Shown here piece after piece: positions 12,901-22,908 of a stretch of DNA of 64,000 nt (within the stretch, counting starts at the first letter, position 1; the number at the start of each line of letters is the position of its first letter). This stretch comes from Membranipora membranacea. Lineage: Eukaryota > Bryozoa > Gymnolaemata > Cheilostomatida > Membraniporidae. Where the stretch lies: NCBI GenBank assembly GCA_914767715.1, contig OU612075.1, forward strand, positions 22,382,001 to 22,446,000. Direction: 5' to 3'. Position numbers and translations under genes: made by a program. The notes below the pieces were generated by a model that worked only from the letters and a program-made list of their open reading frames with translations, searched no databases and had not been told where the DNA came from.

Positions 12901-15900
12901 CGAAGGCTTTCTGTTTACCCTAGAGCTGCATTGTGAGAAGGTTGTCAACATGCCCTCGAGACAAACTACAGTTCTTTCTTAGCGACATGATGTAATAAAA
13001 TGGAGGCCAATAGCAGAATTTTCTGTGATTTTTGTCCCACTTCCCACCCCAGCATATAGAAGAGGTGGTTCTTGTATATATCAGACTGCCTAAGCTTGCT
13101 CTATATATATGTTATCACTCCTTTGCCTGATCATCTGTTACTATTTAGTTACCACCGATGAGTATAGTAGTATATTATTATATAGTTACCACCGATGAGT
13201 ATAGTATTATATTATTATATAGTTACCACCGATGAGTATAGTAGTATATTATTATATAGTTACCACCGATGAGTATAGTAGTATATTATTATATTATTAT
13301 ATAGTTACCACCAATGAGTTTAGTAGTATATTATTATATAGTTACCACCAATGAGTTTAGTAGTATATAATTATATAGTTACCACTGATGAGTATAGTAG
13401 TATATTATTATATAGTTACCACCGATGAATATAGTAGTATATTATTATATAGTTACCACCGATGAGTATAGTAGTATATTATTATATAGTTACCACCGAT
13501 GAGTATAGTAGTATATCATTATATAGTTACCACCGATGAGTATAGTATTATATTATTATATAGTTACCACCGATGAGTATAGTAGTATATTATTATATAG
13601 TTACCACCGATGAGTATAGTAGTATATTATTATATAGTTACCACCGATGAGTATAGTAGTATATTATTATATAGTTACCACCGATGAGTATAGTAGTATA
13701 TTATTATATAGTTACCACCGATGAGTATAGTAGTATATTATTATATAGTTACCACCGATGAGTATAGTAGTATATTATTATATAGTTACCACCGATGAGT
13801 ATAGTAGTATATTATTATATAGATACCACCGATGAGTATAGTAGTATATTATTATATAGTTACCACCGATGAGTATAGTAGTATATTATTATATAGTTAC
13901 CACCGATGAGTATAGTAGTATATTATTATATTATTATATAGTTACCACCAATGAGTTTAGTAGTATATTATTATATAGTTACCACCGATGAGTTTAGTAG
14001 TATATTATTATATAGTTACCACCGATGAGTATAGTAGTATATTATTATATAGTTCCCACCGATGAGTTTAGTAGTATATCATTATATAGTTACCACCGAT
14101 GAGTATAGTAGTATATTATTATATAGTTACCACCGATGAGTATAGTAGTATATTATTATATAGTTACCACCGATGAGTATAGTAGAAGCGATAGAGGAGC
14201 CTCTGATATTAGGTACTGTGATCACACCAGATGAGTACGTCGGTGATATGCTAGCTCTGTTTCTGGTAAGTAAGTTATGACTAATATCAACCCCTTATAT
14301 TTGTATTTGGGCAGAGCTGAGTCAGTTCTACATGTTGACATTTTATGTTTCACCATGTAAATTTTGGCCAAAGAGATATTGCAGCAGGTTTCTCCTATGC
14401 GGCGTGGGTTAAAAGTACCTAACTGGAGAGAGGACAACTCCGAATTGAGGCATAAATAAGAGCTCAGAAAACTGTCTATTTTTCACTAATTGCACTTAAG
14501 AATACATTCCAAAAGTAGTGTACTGTTACTAGCCCTTGTCATATGCATGTACGCCATTCATGTATCTCATATATACATACATACGTATATCTAATACTGA
14601 TTCCAGTATAACAAGGGGCTGCCACGTCGGCCAATGGCAATCATGTATTAATTTGATGATAATGAAGATGATCAGAAAATAGGCCCAATGAAAATTTATT
14701 GCCAAGTCTGGATTCTAAAAATCCTTCTGAGTGTCATAACGAGCATGACATTAAACTGATACACCAGACTAGACCAAACTTACACCACCACCACCATCAG
14801 ATGAGGTGATAATACACGGTGAGAAGAATATTATCTATATGAGTAAAAAAAATACTGTCGGCTTATGATTTCAATCAAAATGTAACAAAAGACAGAATAG
14901 ATTGCACCTGAAGTAAAGTAACAGAGATTATGTATGAGAAATGTGATGATATTGGTTAGTAGATAGCTCTTTATATGTTCACGCTAAGAGTGTGGAACAG
15001 TAACTATATATACGACCACAGAACTAAGCATGCATTCAACCAAGTTACTGGAATATATCTAGTTTACCATTTTTACTTCGCTATGTTGTCTGTCATTCAG
15101 AGGAATTTTAAGTTTGTATTATACTCTTACTTGCTGATAACATACATACACAAGAGACATCATTGCTCAGGAAAAGTGAGTCACTGAGAGTTAAAGAGTT
15201 ACTACCACTTCCTTATTCTAAGTACTCCACAGTGACTCAGACCTGATATCACGATAGAGATATCGGTGATCTGTGACCCCACAGTGACTCAGACCTGATA
15301 TCACGATAGAGATATCGGTGATCTGTGACTCCACAGTGACTCAGACCTGATATCACGATAGAGATATCGGTGATCTGTGACCCCACAGTGACTCAGACCT
15401 GATATCACGATAGAGATATCGGTGATCTGTGACCCTGACACTTTAGATAAGAGAGTTTTGTCCGTAATATCAGCATAAAACTCTCACAATGAATCAATCA
15501 CACAACGTAGACAACGTAGCTTCTACCAAACTACTCGGTCTTACCATCGACCAACATCTACGATTCAATGAGCATGTGGCTAACATCACTAAGTCAGCGA
15601 ACAAAAGATGTCACGGTCTGCTCGTATTAAAACAGTCCGGAGTAAACCAACAAAGCCTAGTACTAATGTACAAAACCCAAGAAGTCGCAGCTATCACCCA
15701 CGCTGCAGGTGCTTGGTACCCTTACACCACCAAATGTCTGAGGAATGATATTGAGAGATGTCAGCGGTTTGCTATGAGGATTATTTTCTCTGACCTCGAA
15801 CACTACGATGATCGACTTGCAGCTGCGAATTTGCTACCACTAAATGATTTACTAAACGACATATGCCACAAATACGTACATCGTATTTTATCTGACGATA

Positions 15901-18900
15901 ACCATCCCCTACACAATCGACTTCCGCTCAATAAAACCAGACTCAGACCGTAACTCTGAGGGCACCATTTGTATGCCTAAATGTCGAACTGAGAAGAGAA
16001 AATGTGGAATTTTTGCCAATCCTGAGTTTTATGCCGTTTGAAATGATTTATTTTATTTTTGTTCATATATTTTTAGAGGGGCTTTTTGAAAGCACACTAC
16101 TTTTATTATGTAAGCATTCTCGGATGAGAAGTCATAAATTAAACAAACAAACAAACAAAACATATTGTTTGCGTTACCTGATTCCTGTACTATATCAGCG
16201 TCTACAGTCAGATTAACTTTGTTTAGTTTCGTGTCGAGCAATTTTAATTTCATTATCATTTTAATATTCTGACTCACACAACTGATATGTGATCTATACT
16301 CGATATGAGTATATAAGTCAGAGAGACACACAGAACTTCATTTATAGAACCGCCACTGTGTACTACAAGTCCTCCACCACAGCAGTGATGTAAGTATTAT
16401 TTATTTATGTCCCCTTGCTGTAAGATATATTTGAAATCCTGCTGCCCTGATTTGCTTTCACCATGCATTATTGTGTGGAGGTCTATGATGTTGATCTTTG
16501 TACTTCAGATAAATGTTGATTCTGTATTCAAAGTTTCGAGCCACACTAACAACCATAAACCTGTCGAGTTATACTAACGACCATAACACCATATTATCTC
16601 TATTCTAACTGTTACAGAATGCTGTTATCAGGGGGCTACGTGATGACTTCTCTCTGTCTGATCATCCTTCTCTTAACGATAACTCAGACTTATTCTCAGC
16701 CACCCGAGGGTCACACACAGCTTACTGAGCACAATAAAGCCGTCGTAGAGATGATCGGAAACATGCTGATGGCCTTAGAAGAAGTGGGTAAATACTTGGC
16801 TGAGAATATGTATAAGATAAAGTTCGCATTATTAGTGATAGCGTACCAGCCAATCAATCTGATCACATTCTCAGTTGTCAACGCTGACATCATAGCCAGT
16901 GGAGTCAGCTCCATCACTCAGCTTATAGCCTGAGATCTAAACTCTCAACTTATAGCCTGAGATTTAAACCCTCAGCTTATAGCCTGAGATTTAAACTCTC
17001 AGCTTATAGCCTGGGATCTAAACTCTCAGCTCATAGCCTGATATCTAATCGCTCAGATACATATCATATTCGATGAGTAGCTTGCGACTCATTTTTGGTA
17101 ATCGATTTAGTGAGTGTGATCACAGTTATAAATACAGATGTTTTTTTTTTATAAATTTTATTTGGCCATATTGCCTTTTCATAAGAATGGTTTTCTAACA
17201 ATGCCACACAACAACCAATAACTCTTCATTTGTAGCCTGAGCACCGTGATTTTTTTTACATAATTATCATTTTATACTGATGATGAATATGGTGCCAAGA
17301 ATTTTGAACAACTATAATCATTGATGTGGAAAAAGAGTTTATATCTATCTATCTATGTTATGTGAGGGGATAATATTTCTATTCCATATTTTTGCCATAA
17401 CAACTTTGGGTGATATGATAAGTTCCTTCTTTGAATAGTTATATTTACCAAATTCATTTTATAAATCAGAATATGAATACACTCATTTCTAATTAAACAG
17501 TATCTTGGTATCTTCTCTTGACTATATTACGACTCAATTATCCGACCTGAAGTACTGTTAGGTTCTGATATATCCGTAAATTTAATTAAAGGTTCGTTAT
17601 ATTTAGTTAAGGGATATATCAAAATTTATATCGACTTTTATTTCCACACTCCACTGATGATACTCCAAATCATCTGTAGACTTGTTTCAATACAAGAATT
17701 ATTAATAACAATTGTAGACTTGCCTGTTTTAGAGATACAGAGGCATACAGAAATCTCAGACATATATCGATGATACTCGCATTATGTTTAAAGTTGTCTT
17801 CCCTCTAAATGAGATAATCTTACATTTCTTTGATGAGCTGAAGGCTATAACATCTGGATATGGCAGGTGGGTTCTGTCTGTCTGTCTTACCTTTGTACTT
17901 TGTTACTGTGTTATTCTTGAGAGTCTTATGGATTGAGTATATCCTAAGGAGTAGGAGGTGGCTCAGTTGGCTAGAGCACCGGTCCTTTAGCATGCAAATG
18001 TTGAAGGTCGTGGGTTCAGTGTGGTTTTCCCCCAGGTGTGTTCCGACCTGTCTGCAAACAGAGAGCAACCTGGCGCAGATATTGTGGCCTTACCACTTAG
18101 GCATTAAAAATTCGCCGCCCATGTTTCGTGAAGTGGCGTGTTATAAGACATCTGATTTTAATCTATCTATAACTTAGTAAAACTTTGCACATATATATGC
18201 AGCAGCATCCGAGACCAGACCTTAAGTTTTCATCACTAGGTTATTTCTTATAGCCATCTGACCAAATGAGCCACCTGACTTGTTGTAGGTTAAGCTGAAC
18301 AACTCATTGCTGTAGGTGAGATGGGGGGATAATGTAATCGAGGTTATCCATACCTTAGTAGTTTAATGTTATGTTGTACTCATGTTTTTTCTCTATACCT
18401 TTATTTGTTGTTGTAGTTTTGATTACGAAGATCATGGATATAGACCTGGAAATCTTGTCAAGGTGAGATAATTACAACAATCAGAAGATTTTGCTCAAAA
18501 CAATTTTAATGACTCAGGTTATATTTTTTTATGCATCGAACAGGACTTCTCTTAAATTACAAACTATATGACTGCTATATACTAATCTCAACAAATGAGC
18601 AGATCACTCCTAACACCATCCAGTGCTGCCTATTGTATATTTTGTATCCGATGTTGGAAGGATGAAAATGATAAGATTCTGTGATTTGGAGTCGTTCTCT
18701 TAATGTCAAAGAGGGAATAACTCTTTCTATTGTACATTGAATAATATAGAACCTTATCAGTAAACATGATAATATAGACAATCCAAGAATCAGTATGTCA
18801 TGCGTAAAGCATTGGTAGTAAGGCCAGGCCACATTCACTGTCCACAAACCATCCTTGCCTTGATCTGCAACATGGGCTCTCGATTATTCTCTGCCTCATT

Positions 18901-19972
18901 GTTGTGATATAATGTATTATTATGTATGATGCATTATCATTATGTACTATCATTATGTACTATGATTATGTATTATATATGATGTATTATGTGTTATAAA
19001 TTATATATTATATGTTATGTATCATAGATGGATATAATGGTACACGATACAGTAGTAGAAGAGTTAACTAACATAGTACATGATAAGAAAGCTAACGAGA
19101 AGGGACGAGCTCTGTGTATCAAACTAAAGGAGGTATTACCCAGAGAGCAGTTTGAGTACGCCATCAGAGCGATGATTAATAGTAGATGTATAGCTAGAGA
19201 GAACCAGAAAGCTTACAGGAAGGACGCTACCGCTAAAGTCGTGAGTACTTAGTCAGTTTTACGGTAAAGTCGTGAGTACTTAGTCAGTTTTACGGTAAAG
19301 TCGTGAGTACTTAGCCAGTTTTACGGTAAAGTCGTGAGTACTTAGTCAGTTTTACGGTGACCACTTGCTGCTGATATCAATAATGATATTGAAGTTCATG
19401 ACTGACCTGATTTTATTTCAAAAACATGAATTGTATTTCAAAAGCAGATTTTGTCCCTAACGCCGTAGATGAGTCATATTTCATCGAATATAACTTTTTT
19501 TCGCCTGTATACTCCTTTGTAAGTTTATATGAACTGAATTATACAAACTAGAAAAAGGTTGAAAGACCCTATGCGATCATAAATTTATATTTTCTCGACT
19601 CAATGATCACATACTTGACTTGTTGGTTACAGAAATCAGGACATGACATGTCACGTAAGAAGTTACTACTGGAGAGACAGAAGGAGGGGAAGGCAAGACT
19701 CAGAGCTATAGGTAAAGTTAGAGTACAGAAGGATACATTCATCAAGGTAAGATTAGGTCTAACTCTTTAGTTACTGGCTTGTCTAGGGAGATGACTGCTG
19801 TAACTATTTATACATTCATGGTTCACGGTTTTATTCTCTGGGGGCAGCTTATTAAGAGATTTTACCAATGCTGCAGTGAAAAGTGCATTATAAGCATACC
19901 GAGTATACAGTCAAGGATTCACAGTGACTGATTCCTGTATGTTCCAATTTCCAGGTGCTACGTAAAACATGA
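6833..19972 (+). CDS. GUF1: Mitochondrial translation factor GUF1 (LepA/EF4 GTPase), 14 exons, N-terminus missing
   Basis: GUF1 is the mitochondrial LepA/EF4 GTPase, a ribosome-binding elongation factor. Exons: 6833-6944, 7369-7448, 7732-7881, 8079-8305, 10027-10169, 11621-11841, 12062-12299, 12629-12699, 14164-14265, 17733-17866, 18417-18462, 19028-19240, 19633-19746, 19955-19972. They total 1869 nt (622 residues plus TGA) and every junction is GT/AG and phase-consistent. Visible G motifs: AHVDHGKST (G1), ERGIT (G2), DTPGHVDF (G3), NKID (G4), SAKKG (G5). Further family landmarks are [16 protein letters not shown] in domain [22 protein letters not shown] in the EF-G-III-like domain, [20 protein letters not shown], and the LepA-specific tail with the [11 protein letters not shown] and FIKVLRKT stretches. 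Metazoan GUF1 is about 650-670 residues, so only the mitochondrial presequence exon, upstream of 6833, is missing. Two exon-intron junctions carry tandem repeats. A small gene, a MITE, a LINE fragment and a SINE lie in its introns. Confidence 0.93.
8374..8485. repeat. Diverged foldback repeat in a GUF1 intron
   Basis: The left arm AGTAAGTGCTGCTGTACTTA ... AAAGTGAAAA and right arm TTTTTCACTTTTTAAAGCTT ... GCACAACAGTACTTT are imperfect inverted repeats of about 50 bp with a short loop around CTCTTCTGG. Likely an old MITE. Confidence 0.5.
10541..10635. repeat. Three successive GC-rich hairpins inside the MITE
   Basis: Within AT-rich intron DNA there is a short run of strong hairpins: GTGCTTCG/CGAAGCAC, then GGGGGGC-ggtgtga-GCCCCCC, then ACGGGGC-gga-GCCCCGT. 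This is internal structure of the hAT-like element. It is not a terminator or a known RNA gene. Confidence 0.7.
10773..10889. repeat. Foldback of about 23 bp arms plus a 16 bp palindrome inside the MITE
   Basis: The left arm begins GGGCCCCTGGGACT and runs to CATGCCT. The right arm, AGGCATGTAAGTCCCAGGGG plus CCC, is its near-perfect reverse complement. It is followed by the perfect palindrome GCCTGTCGAGACAGGC. Possibly an older foldback carried within the larger element. Confidence 0.7.
13149..14186 (+). repeat. 37 bp minisatellite, about 27 copies, duplicating a GUF1 splice acceptor and exon start
   Basis: The unit is the 22 bases TTACCACCGATGAGTATAGT+AG followed by TATATTATTATATAG. The last copy is the real exon: its TATATAG is the acceptor and TTACCACCGATG opens the coding exon at 14164. 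Variants include CAATGAGTTT forms and a few units with an extra 8 or so bases of TATTAT. The left edge follows a more normal pyrimidine-containing acceptor (…TGTTACTATTTAG at 13148), perhaps the ancestral site. The unit is not a multiple of three and contains stops in the relevant frames. Confidence 0.95.
14164..14265 (+). CDS. GUF1: GUF1 exon at the end of a splice-acceptor minisatellite
   Basis: The exon encodes [20 protein letters not shown] and continues to ALFL. This corresponds to the family's 'EEP...GTIITPxxY.G' region at the start of the EF-G-V-like domain. Its first 22-23 bases, together with the preceding 15 intron bases, are the unit of the tandem array that fills the upstream 1 kb. 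The donor is GTAAGT after 14265. Phase is 0 on both sides: the previous exon ends with NPCH and the next begins RYRGIQK. Confidence 0.85.
15227..15435. repeat. 52 bp tandem repeat, 4 copies, palindrome-rich
   Basis: There are four nearly identical copies with a 52 bp period, beginning CCACAGTGACTCAGACCTGA. Each unit holds two GATATC palindromes around ACGATAGA, and its end (GGTGATCTGTGAC) partly mirrors its start. It lies in the large GUF1 intron, immediately 5' of the LINE fragment. Confidence 0.9.
15466..16161 (+). mobile_element. 5'-truncated non-LTR retrotransposon (CR1/jockey-like), RT C-terminal part
   Basis: An ORF at 15489-15953 (154 residues) carries the C-terminal reverse-transcriptase pattern of non-LTR elements: [19 protein letters not shown], then a '[20 protein letters not shown]' thumb-like stretch and [12 protein letters not shown]. 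It ends after about 150 residues at a stop, followed by a roughly 190 bp 3' UTR and a (TAAA/CAAA)n-type tail, AAACAAACAAACAAAC, near 16141-16160. The 5' half with endonuclease and RT catalytic motifs is absent, so it is a dead-on-arrival copy. It sits in the GUF1 intron, just upstream of the nested gene's promoter. Confidence 0.8.
16310..16317 (+). promoter_or_regulatory. TATA-like box of the nested small gene
   Basis: TATATAAG lies about 25-30 bases before a likely transcript start near 16340. A short leader exon follows and ends in ...AGTGAT|GTAAGT at about 16388; the next acceptor (GTTACAG, ending 16617) lies one base before the ATG. The promoter is inferred from position and motif only. 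Confidence 0.45.
16619..16933 (+). CDS. Small predicted secreted or membrane protein, gene nested in a GUF1 intron
   Basis: The 104-residue ORF starts at the first ATG after a TGTTACAG acceptor. The N-terminus, [20 protein letters not shown] followed by ITQTYSQPP, is a typical signal peptide with likely cleavage after TYS. The mature part (about 75 residues) is mildly amphipathic: [20 protein letters not shown], then a hydrophobic stretch [20 protein letters not shown], ending SSITQLIA. It contains no cysteine after the signal, so it is not a classic disulfide-rich peptide. I recognise no family. It has the same strand as GUF1, with its own TATA-like element and a 5' UTR intron. The stop-codon region is the first copy of a 27 bp tandem repeat. 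Confidence 0.6.
   Translation: MLLSGGYVMTSLCLIILLLTITQTYSQPPEGHTQLTEHNKAVVEMIGNMLMALEEVGKYLAENMYKIKFALLVIAYQPINLITFSVVNADIIASGVSSITQLIA
16919..17053 (+). repeat. 27 bp tandem repeat, 5 copies, starting over the nested gene's stop codon
   Basis: The period is about 27 (CAGCTTATAGCCTGAGATCT plus AAACTCT), with slight divergence toward the right. The first copy is coding: it contains the final codons (QLIA) and the TGA of the small secreted protein. The remaining copies fall in the 3' UTR. Confidence 0.88.
17733..17866 (+). CDS. GUF1: GUF1 exon, EF-G-V-like domain
   Basis: After a TTTTAG acceptor the exon reads [20 protein letters not shown] and, further on, [20 protein letters not shown]. This matches the family pattern 'RRG-Q---YID--R----Y-LPL-EI---F-D-LKS-SSGY'. 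It ends in phase 2 (GGC AG) and joins the next exon, which starts with T, to make SGYGSFDYED. It lies just upstream of the tRNA-derived SINE. Confidence 0.88.
17954..18177 (+). mobile_element. tRNA-derived SINE
   Basis: The 5' part resembles a tRNA: GGAGGTGGCTCAGTTGGCTA followed by GAGCACCGG has a good A box (TGGCTCAGTTGG), and GGTCGTGGGTTCAGTGTGG fits a decayed B box. A non-tRNA body follows (CCAGGTGTGTTCCGACC..., ending ...GTGGCGTGTTATAAGAC) and then a short (ATCT)n-like tail. It is not a functional tRNA gene: the anticodon arm is replaced and there is no acceptor-stem pairing. It lies in the GUF1 intron 3' of the 17733-17866 exon. Confidence 0.75.
19234..19357 (+). repeat. 31 bp tandem repeat, 4 copies, duplicating a GUF1 exon end and splice donor
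   Basis: Four copies of TAAAGTCGTGAGTACTTAGT plus CAGTTTTACGG, 124 bp in all. The first seven bases of copy 1 are the last coding bases of the 19028-19240 exon and GTGAGT is its donor. Copies 2-4 each carry a complete exon-end/donor cassette inside the intron. Each unit has an in-frame TAG after the donor, so only the first donor is productive. Confidence 0.95.
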
Positions 19973-19993
19973 CAGTATCTGGAGAATCTGGAC

Positions 19994-20056
19994 ATGGAGT
20001 CGTTGACACTGAGTGAGTTGAATGCTCTGAGAACAAGGAGAGGGATGAGGATTGAT
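19994..20056 (+). CDS. Possible short coding exon downstream of the GUF1 stop
   Basis: The last GUF1 exon does not look like ordinary 3' UTR. After the stop at 19970-19972 the same frame continues open with codons for QYLENLDMESLTLSELNALR and TRRGMRID, then meets a donor GTAAGA at 20057. An ATG at 19994 would start a 21-codon phase-0 exon. The downstream candidates at 22843-22908 and 23740-23869 are phase-compatible, and the last of them could enter the M6 core. It could be a 5' exon of the M6 locus, part of a GUF1 readthrough transcript, or chance. Confidence 0.25.
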
Positions 20057-22842
20057 GTAAGATTGACCAGCACTACACTATAACTATCTCATCTTCTCCT
20101 GTTTGACTTTACTTCTGGTTAACTGTTCAGATTCGGACCATGACTGGTCAAACTCTCTTGTCAGCCCTTTATATGGTGCTGGCATGCTCACTATTAGTGA
20201 GACCAATGAACTAAACCTTTATGATGTGACATTGAATGAGACCTGAATCTAGGATGTTGCGCTTAAATTTGTGAAGGAGACAACTTCACACATATGTGTG
20301 AAGTAACGTATGGAGAAATGCTGGGCTGTGTTTCCCATCATCTAAATCTATATGAGAGAAGAAAAGGATTTTTACGTCAATTAAATGTAGTTGTGAGGGA
20401 AACTATTGAGGTGCCATAATACTACATGTCAAGTTTTTGTTGTATAATATGAAATTTTCTGATTATCAGACCAACTCTCTGCTCCATATAATGGCCTTAG
20501 TTAGAAATGGTGGAAAAATTTGTGCGAACATTCTCACCACTTCGAACTAAGGCGAATAAGTATTAAGAAAAAAGTGCTCATTATATAACAGCAGCCCCCT
20601 CCCTGATAACAGATAGATAGGAGATTTCTGTGGAGTTATGTTGTCTTTTATAAAGAGATCACAACTCTGCCAGTATTCCCTGAAATATTAGAAATCTGCC
20701 AAATGTACAAACATCAGACATCATATGCAATATTTGTTCATCTATGAAGGTGGTTGTCAGGTCGATATAGAGTTTTTTTTCTCTAGTATGAGAGCAGCCA
20801 AGTGGGGATAACTGCCTTTTGTAGCTGTTGTGATACATACACGTAGAAGGCTTTTGTTTCAGAAACTCACACAGAATAAGGAAGATTTAGCCAAAAAACT
20901 TGATTTTATTGAGTGATTAAATTCAAAATATATAAATCTACCTAATAATTAAACATCAGAAGAGTTATGGTTTGCGATGCTTGAAATTTCTATATTTAAG
21001 GCTAGCTAAAGTTTCCTCACCCTCTTTACTCTATTAGACTCCCACCTAGGGTTTTTGTATGTTCTTTATGGCTCAGCGTCAAGTCAGTGTCATGAATAAT
21101 CTCAGGGCTCCCAACCTGGGAGGATGCAAATCGGTTAGCCAAGGTCCGGTCATGGAAACCTAGATAGCAATTTAGGGTTCTACAAATGAATTCCATTAGT
21201 TTTTAGGATGAAATTTTCTGTTCACATTTGTATGCAGCTAGATTGTCAATAAAAATCAAATGTATTATTCCCAACTTGGATGGGTATGAGAGGAAATCTG
21301 AATCTTTAGCTCATATTCTGAAATCCCCTGAGTTGAATCCAAAATTCAGAGTAACTCGGCTAAATCTGAGTAGTTGAGAGCCTGATTATCTATGTTACAG
21401 AGATCCATCCATACTTCCTCTATTTCTCGCCGGGTGGAGTTCCCCTAACCACTAGTAACTAGTGATTATAATTACATGACAGCCTGAGGCAGCTGCACAC
21501 TGATTGGTTGTCTCCACCCAAGGCTCATATTACTGTCTGAGCAGACATTGACATTACTAACTACTGTCCTGTGTGCCCTGTGTGGCCTGAGGCTATGCTG
21601 TGATATTATGACATCGCTGACTGCTGCTGACTTTAGATAACATAATGATTTAGATTGGCAGCGTTATGATATACTAATGTTTTTTTTACGCTGCTATGTT
21701 GTAAAGCTGTTCTCTTGCTGCTGATAGATAATAGTGTGTAGTACAAGGTAACAAAAAATAGAGAGGAATGCAGTCTTGACATATTATATATAATCTAAGA
21801 CTGAAACAGACTACTGGGCTATAGGTGGATGTGACTAGGTAAGTAAGCTTATAATATCATATGTAGCTATTTCTTAGCATTTTTCATGCTCGAATATGCG
21901 TAAAAAAATATTACTCTTTTTTACACCTACCATAGCTATATAATTTTGGTGAGGTCTCATGTTGGTTTGCTTCATTCCTCGAAGAGATGGATGGGGGTCG
22001 ATTAACTCCATACACCAACCATTTTTACAGATGCAGTTTTGAGATGCCAGAAATTCATCGACTACATAATCATACTGGCACTGCATCACAATCCTGCTGG
22101 TATCCAACATATAGCTGAGCTGCCCTACCTACATACCTACCTACAACAATAAATCACTCTAGGTATACTAATATCTCTCATCATTACAACAAAAGAGCTC
22201 AAATAAACTTCTAATACATAACAGTAAGTATCTCAAAACAGGTTACTAGTGGTCTGTGGAAGGGGATTTCTCAATCTCACAAATGCCACTTGCAGCTACT
22301 GCCCTAGCTCTTTGAGAAAAACCTATGCCTACCATTAAAATTATTCACTCCCCACATAGGAGTTTTTAGACCTCCCAGCCTCTATAAGCACACTGTGTGA
22401 ATATAGTTCGTTACTGCTGTCGAGGAGTCAGCGATGGTATAATTAGCGATCGGCAGCGTGTATACGAGTATCATGTTGTTACAGTACATACTTGACTGCT
22501 TGTATAAACTAGATATGATTGATGTAAGCTCCTCTGTGCTGATGTACGTTTGATTGCCATCATACATTTTATTATTGTTCTCCTCATGAAATCTAGTGGT
22601 GTAATAGACTAAGGTCCATGATGCCCTCATCTCTGCTTGTGAGCAGCGTGTCACGTAGCCACCCTACTTTGGGTATTAAGTTGCAATAAATTGATAATAG
22701 TTGGTTGTACATAGAGGATGTATGTATATCATTGACAATCTGCCTCATACAGTAACTCACACTGCACAGATTTAGAGATATACACATCAGACACAGGCAC
22801 ACGCAGTAATACCCTCAGTAATATACCCTACTGGTGTTTTAG
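20057..22842. other. GUF1 3' flank or intron, no supported gene
   Basis: AT-rich DNA with no long frame. If the candidate exons at 19994, 22843 and 23740 are real, this is an intron; otherwise it is GUF1-M6 intergenic DNA. Confidence 0.4.
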
Positions 22843-22908
22843 TTAGTAGTCGGCGGAAGAAGGAAATTTATCATACTGGATCTGATAAGAAAAATCGAAG
22901 ATTCTGAG
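22843..22908 (+). CDS. Candidate 22-codon internal exon
   Basis: This 66 bp open segment lies between a good acceptor (GGTGTTTTAG) and a donor (GAG|GTATGT). In phase 0 it reads LVVGGRRKFIILDLIRKIED then SE. It is compatible with the 19994-20056 segment on its left and the 23740-23869 segment on its right. No homology is recognised; support is splice-site quality and phase only. Confidence 0.25.

Noticed and set aside
13149-14163. CRISPR-like array of 37 bp repeats
   Set aside because: The units are contiguous without spacers and match an adjacent exon start; this is eukaryotic DNA.
14581-14660. Possible GUF1 exon after the acceptor TGATTCCAG, with CCACGTCGG resembling an RRG motif
   Set aside because: The frame closes quickly and does not match the family; the real exon was found at 17733-17866.
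15181-15225. Segment reading [12 protein letters not shown], superficially like the GUF1 'RV--Y-LPL' motif
   Set aside because: It runs into the 52 bp repeat and a stop, has no in-phase acceptor, and the motif is fully accounted for at 17733-17866.
17954-18030. tRNA gene with clear A and B boxes
   Set aside because: No acceptor stem or proper anticodon arm, and a non-tRNA body follows; it is the head of a SINE.
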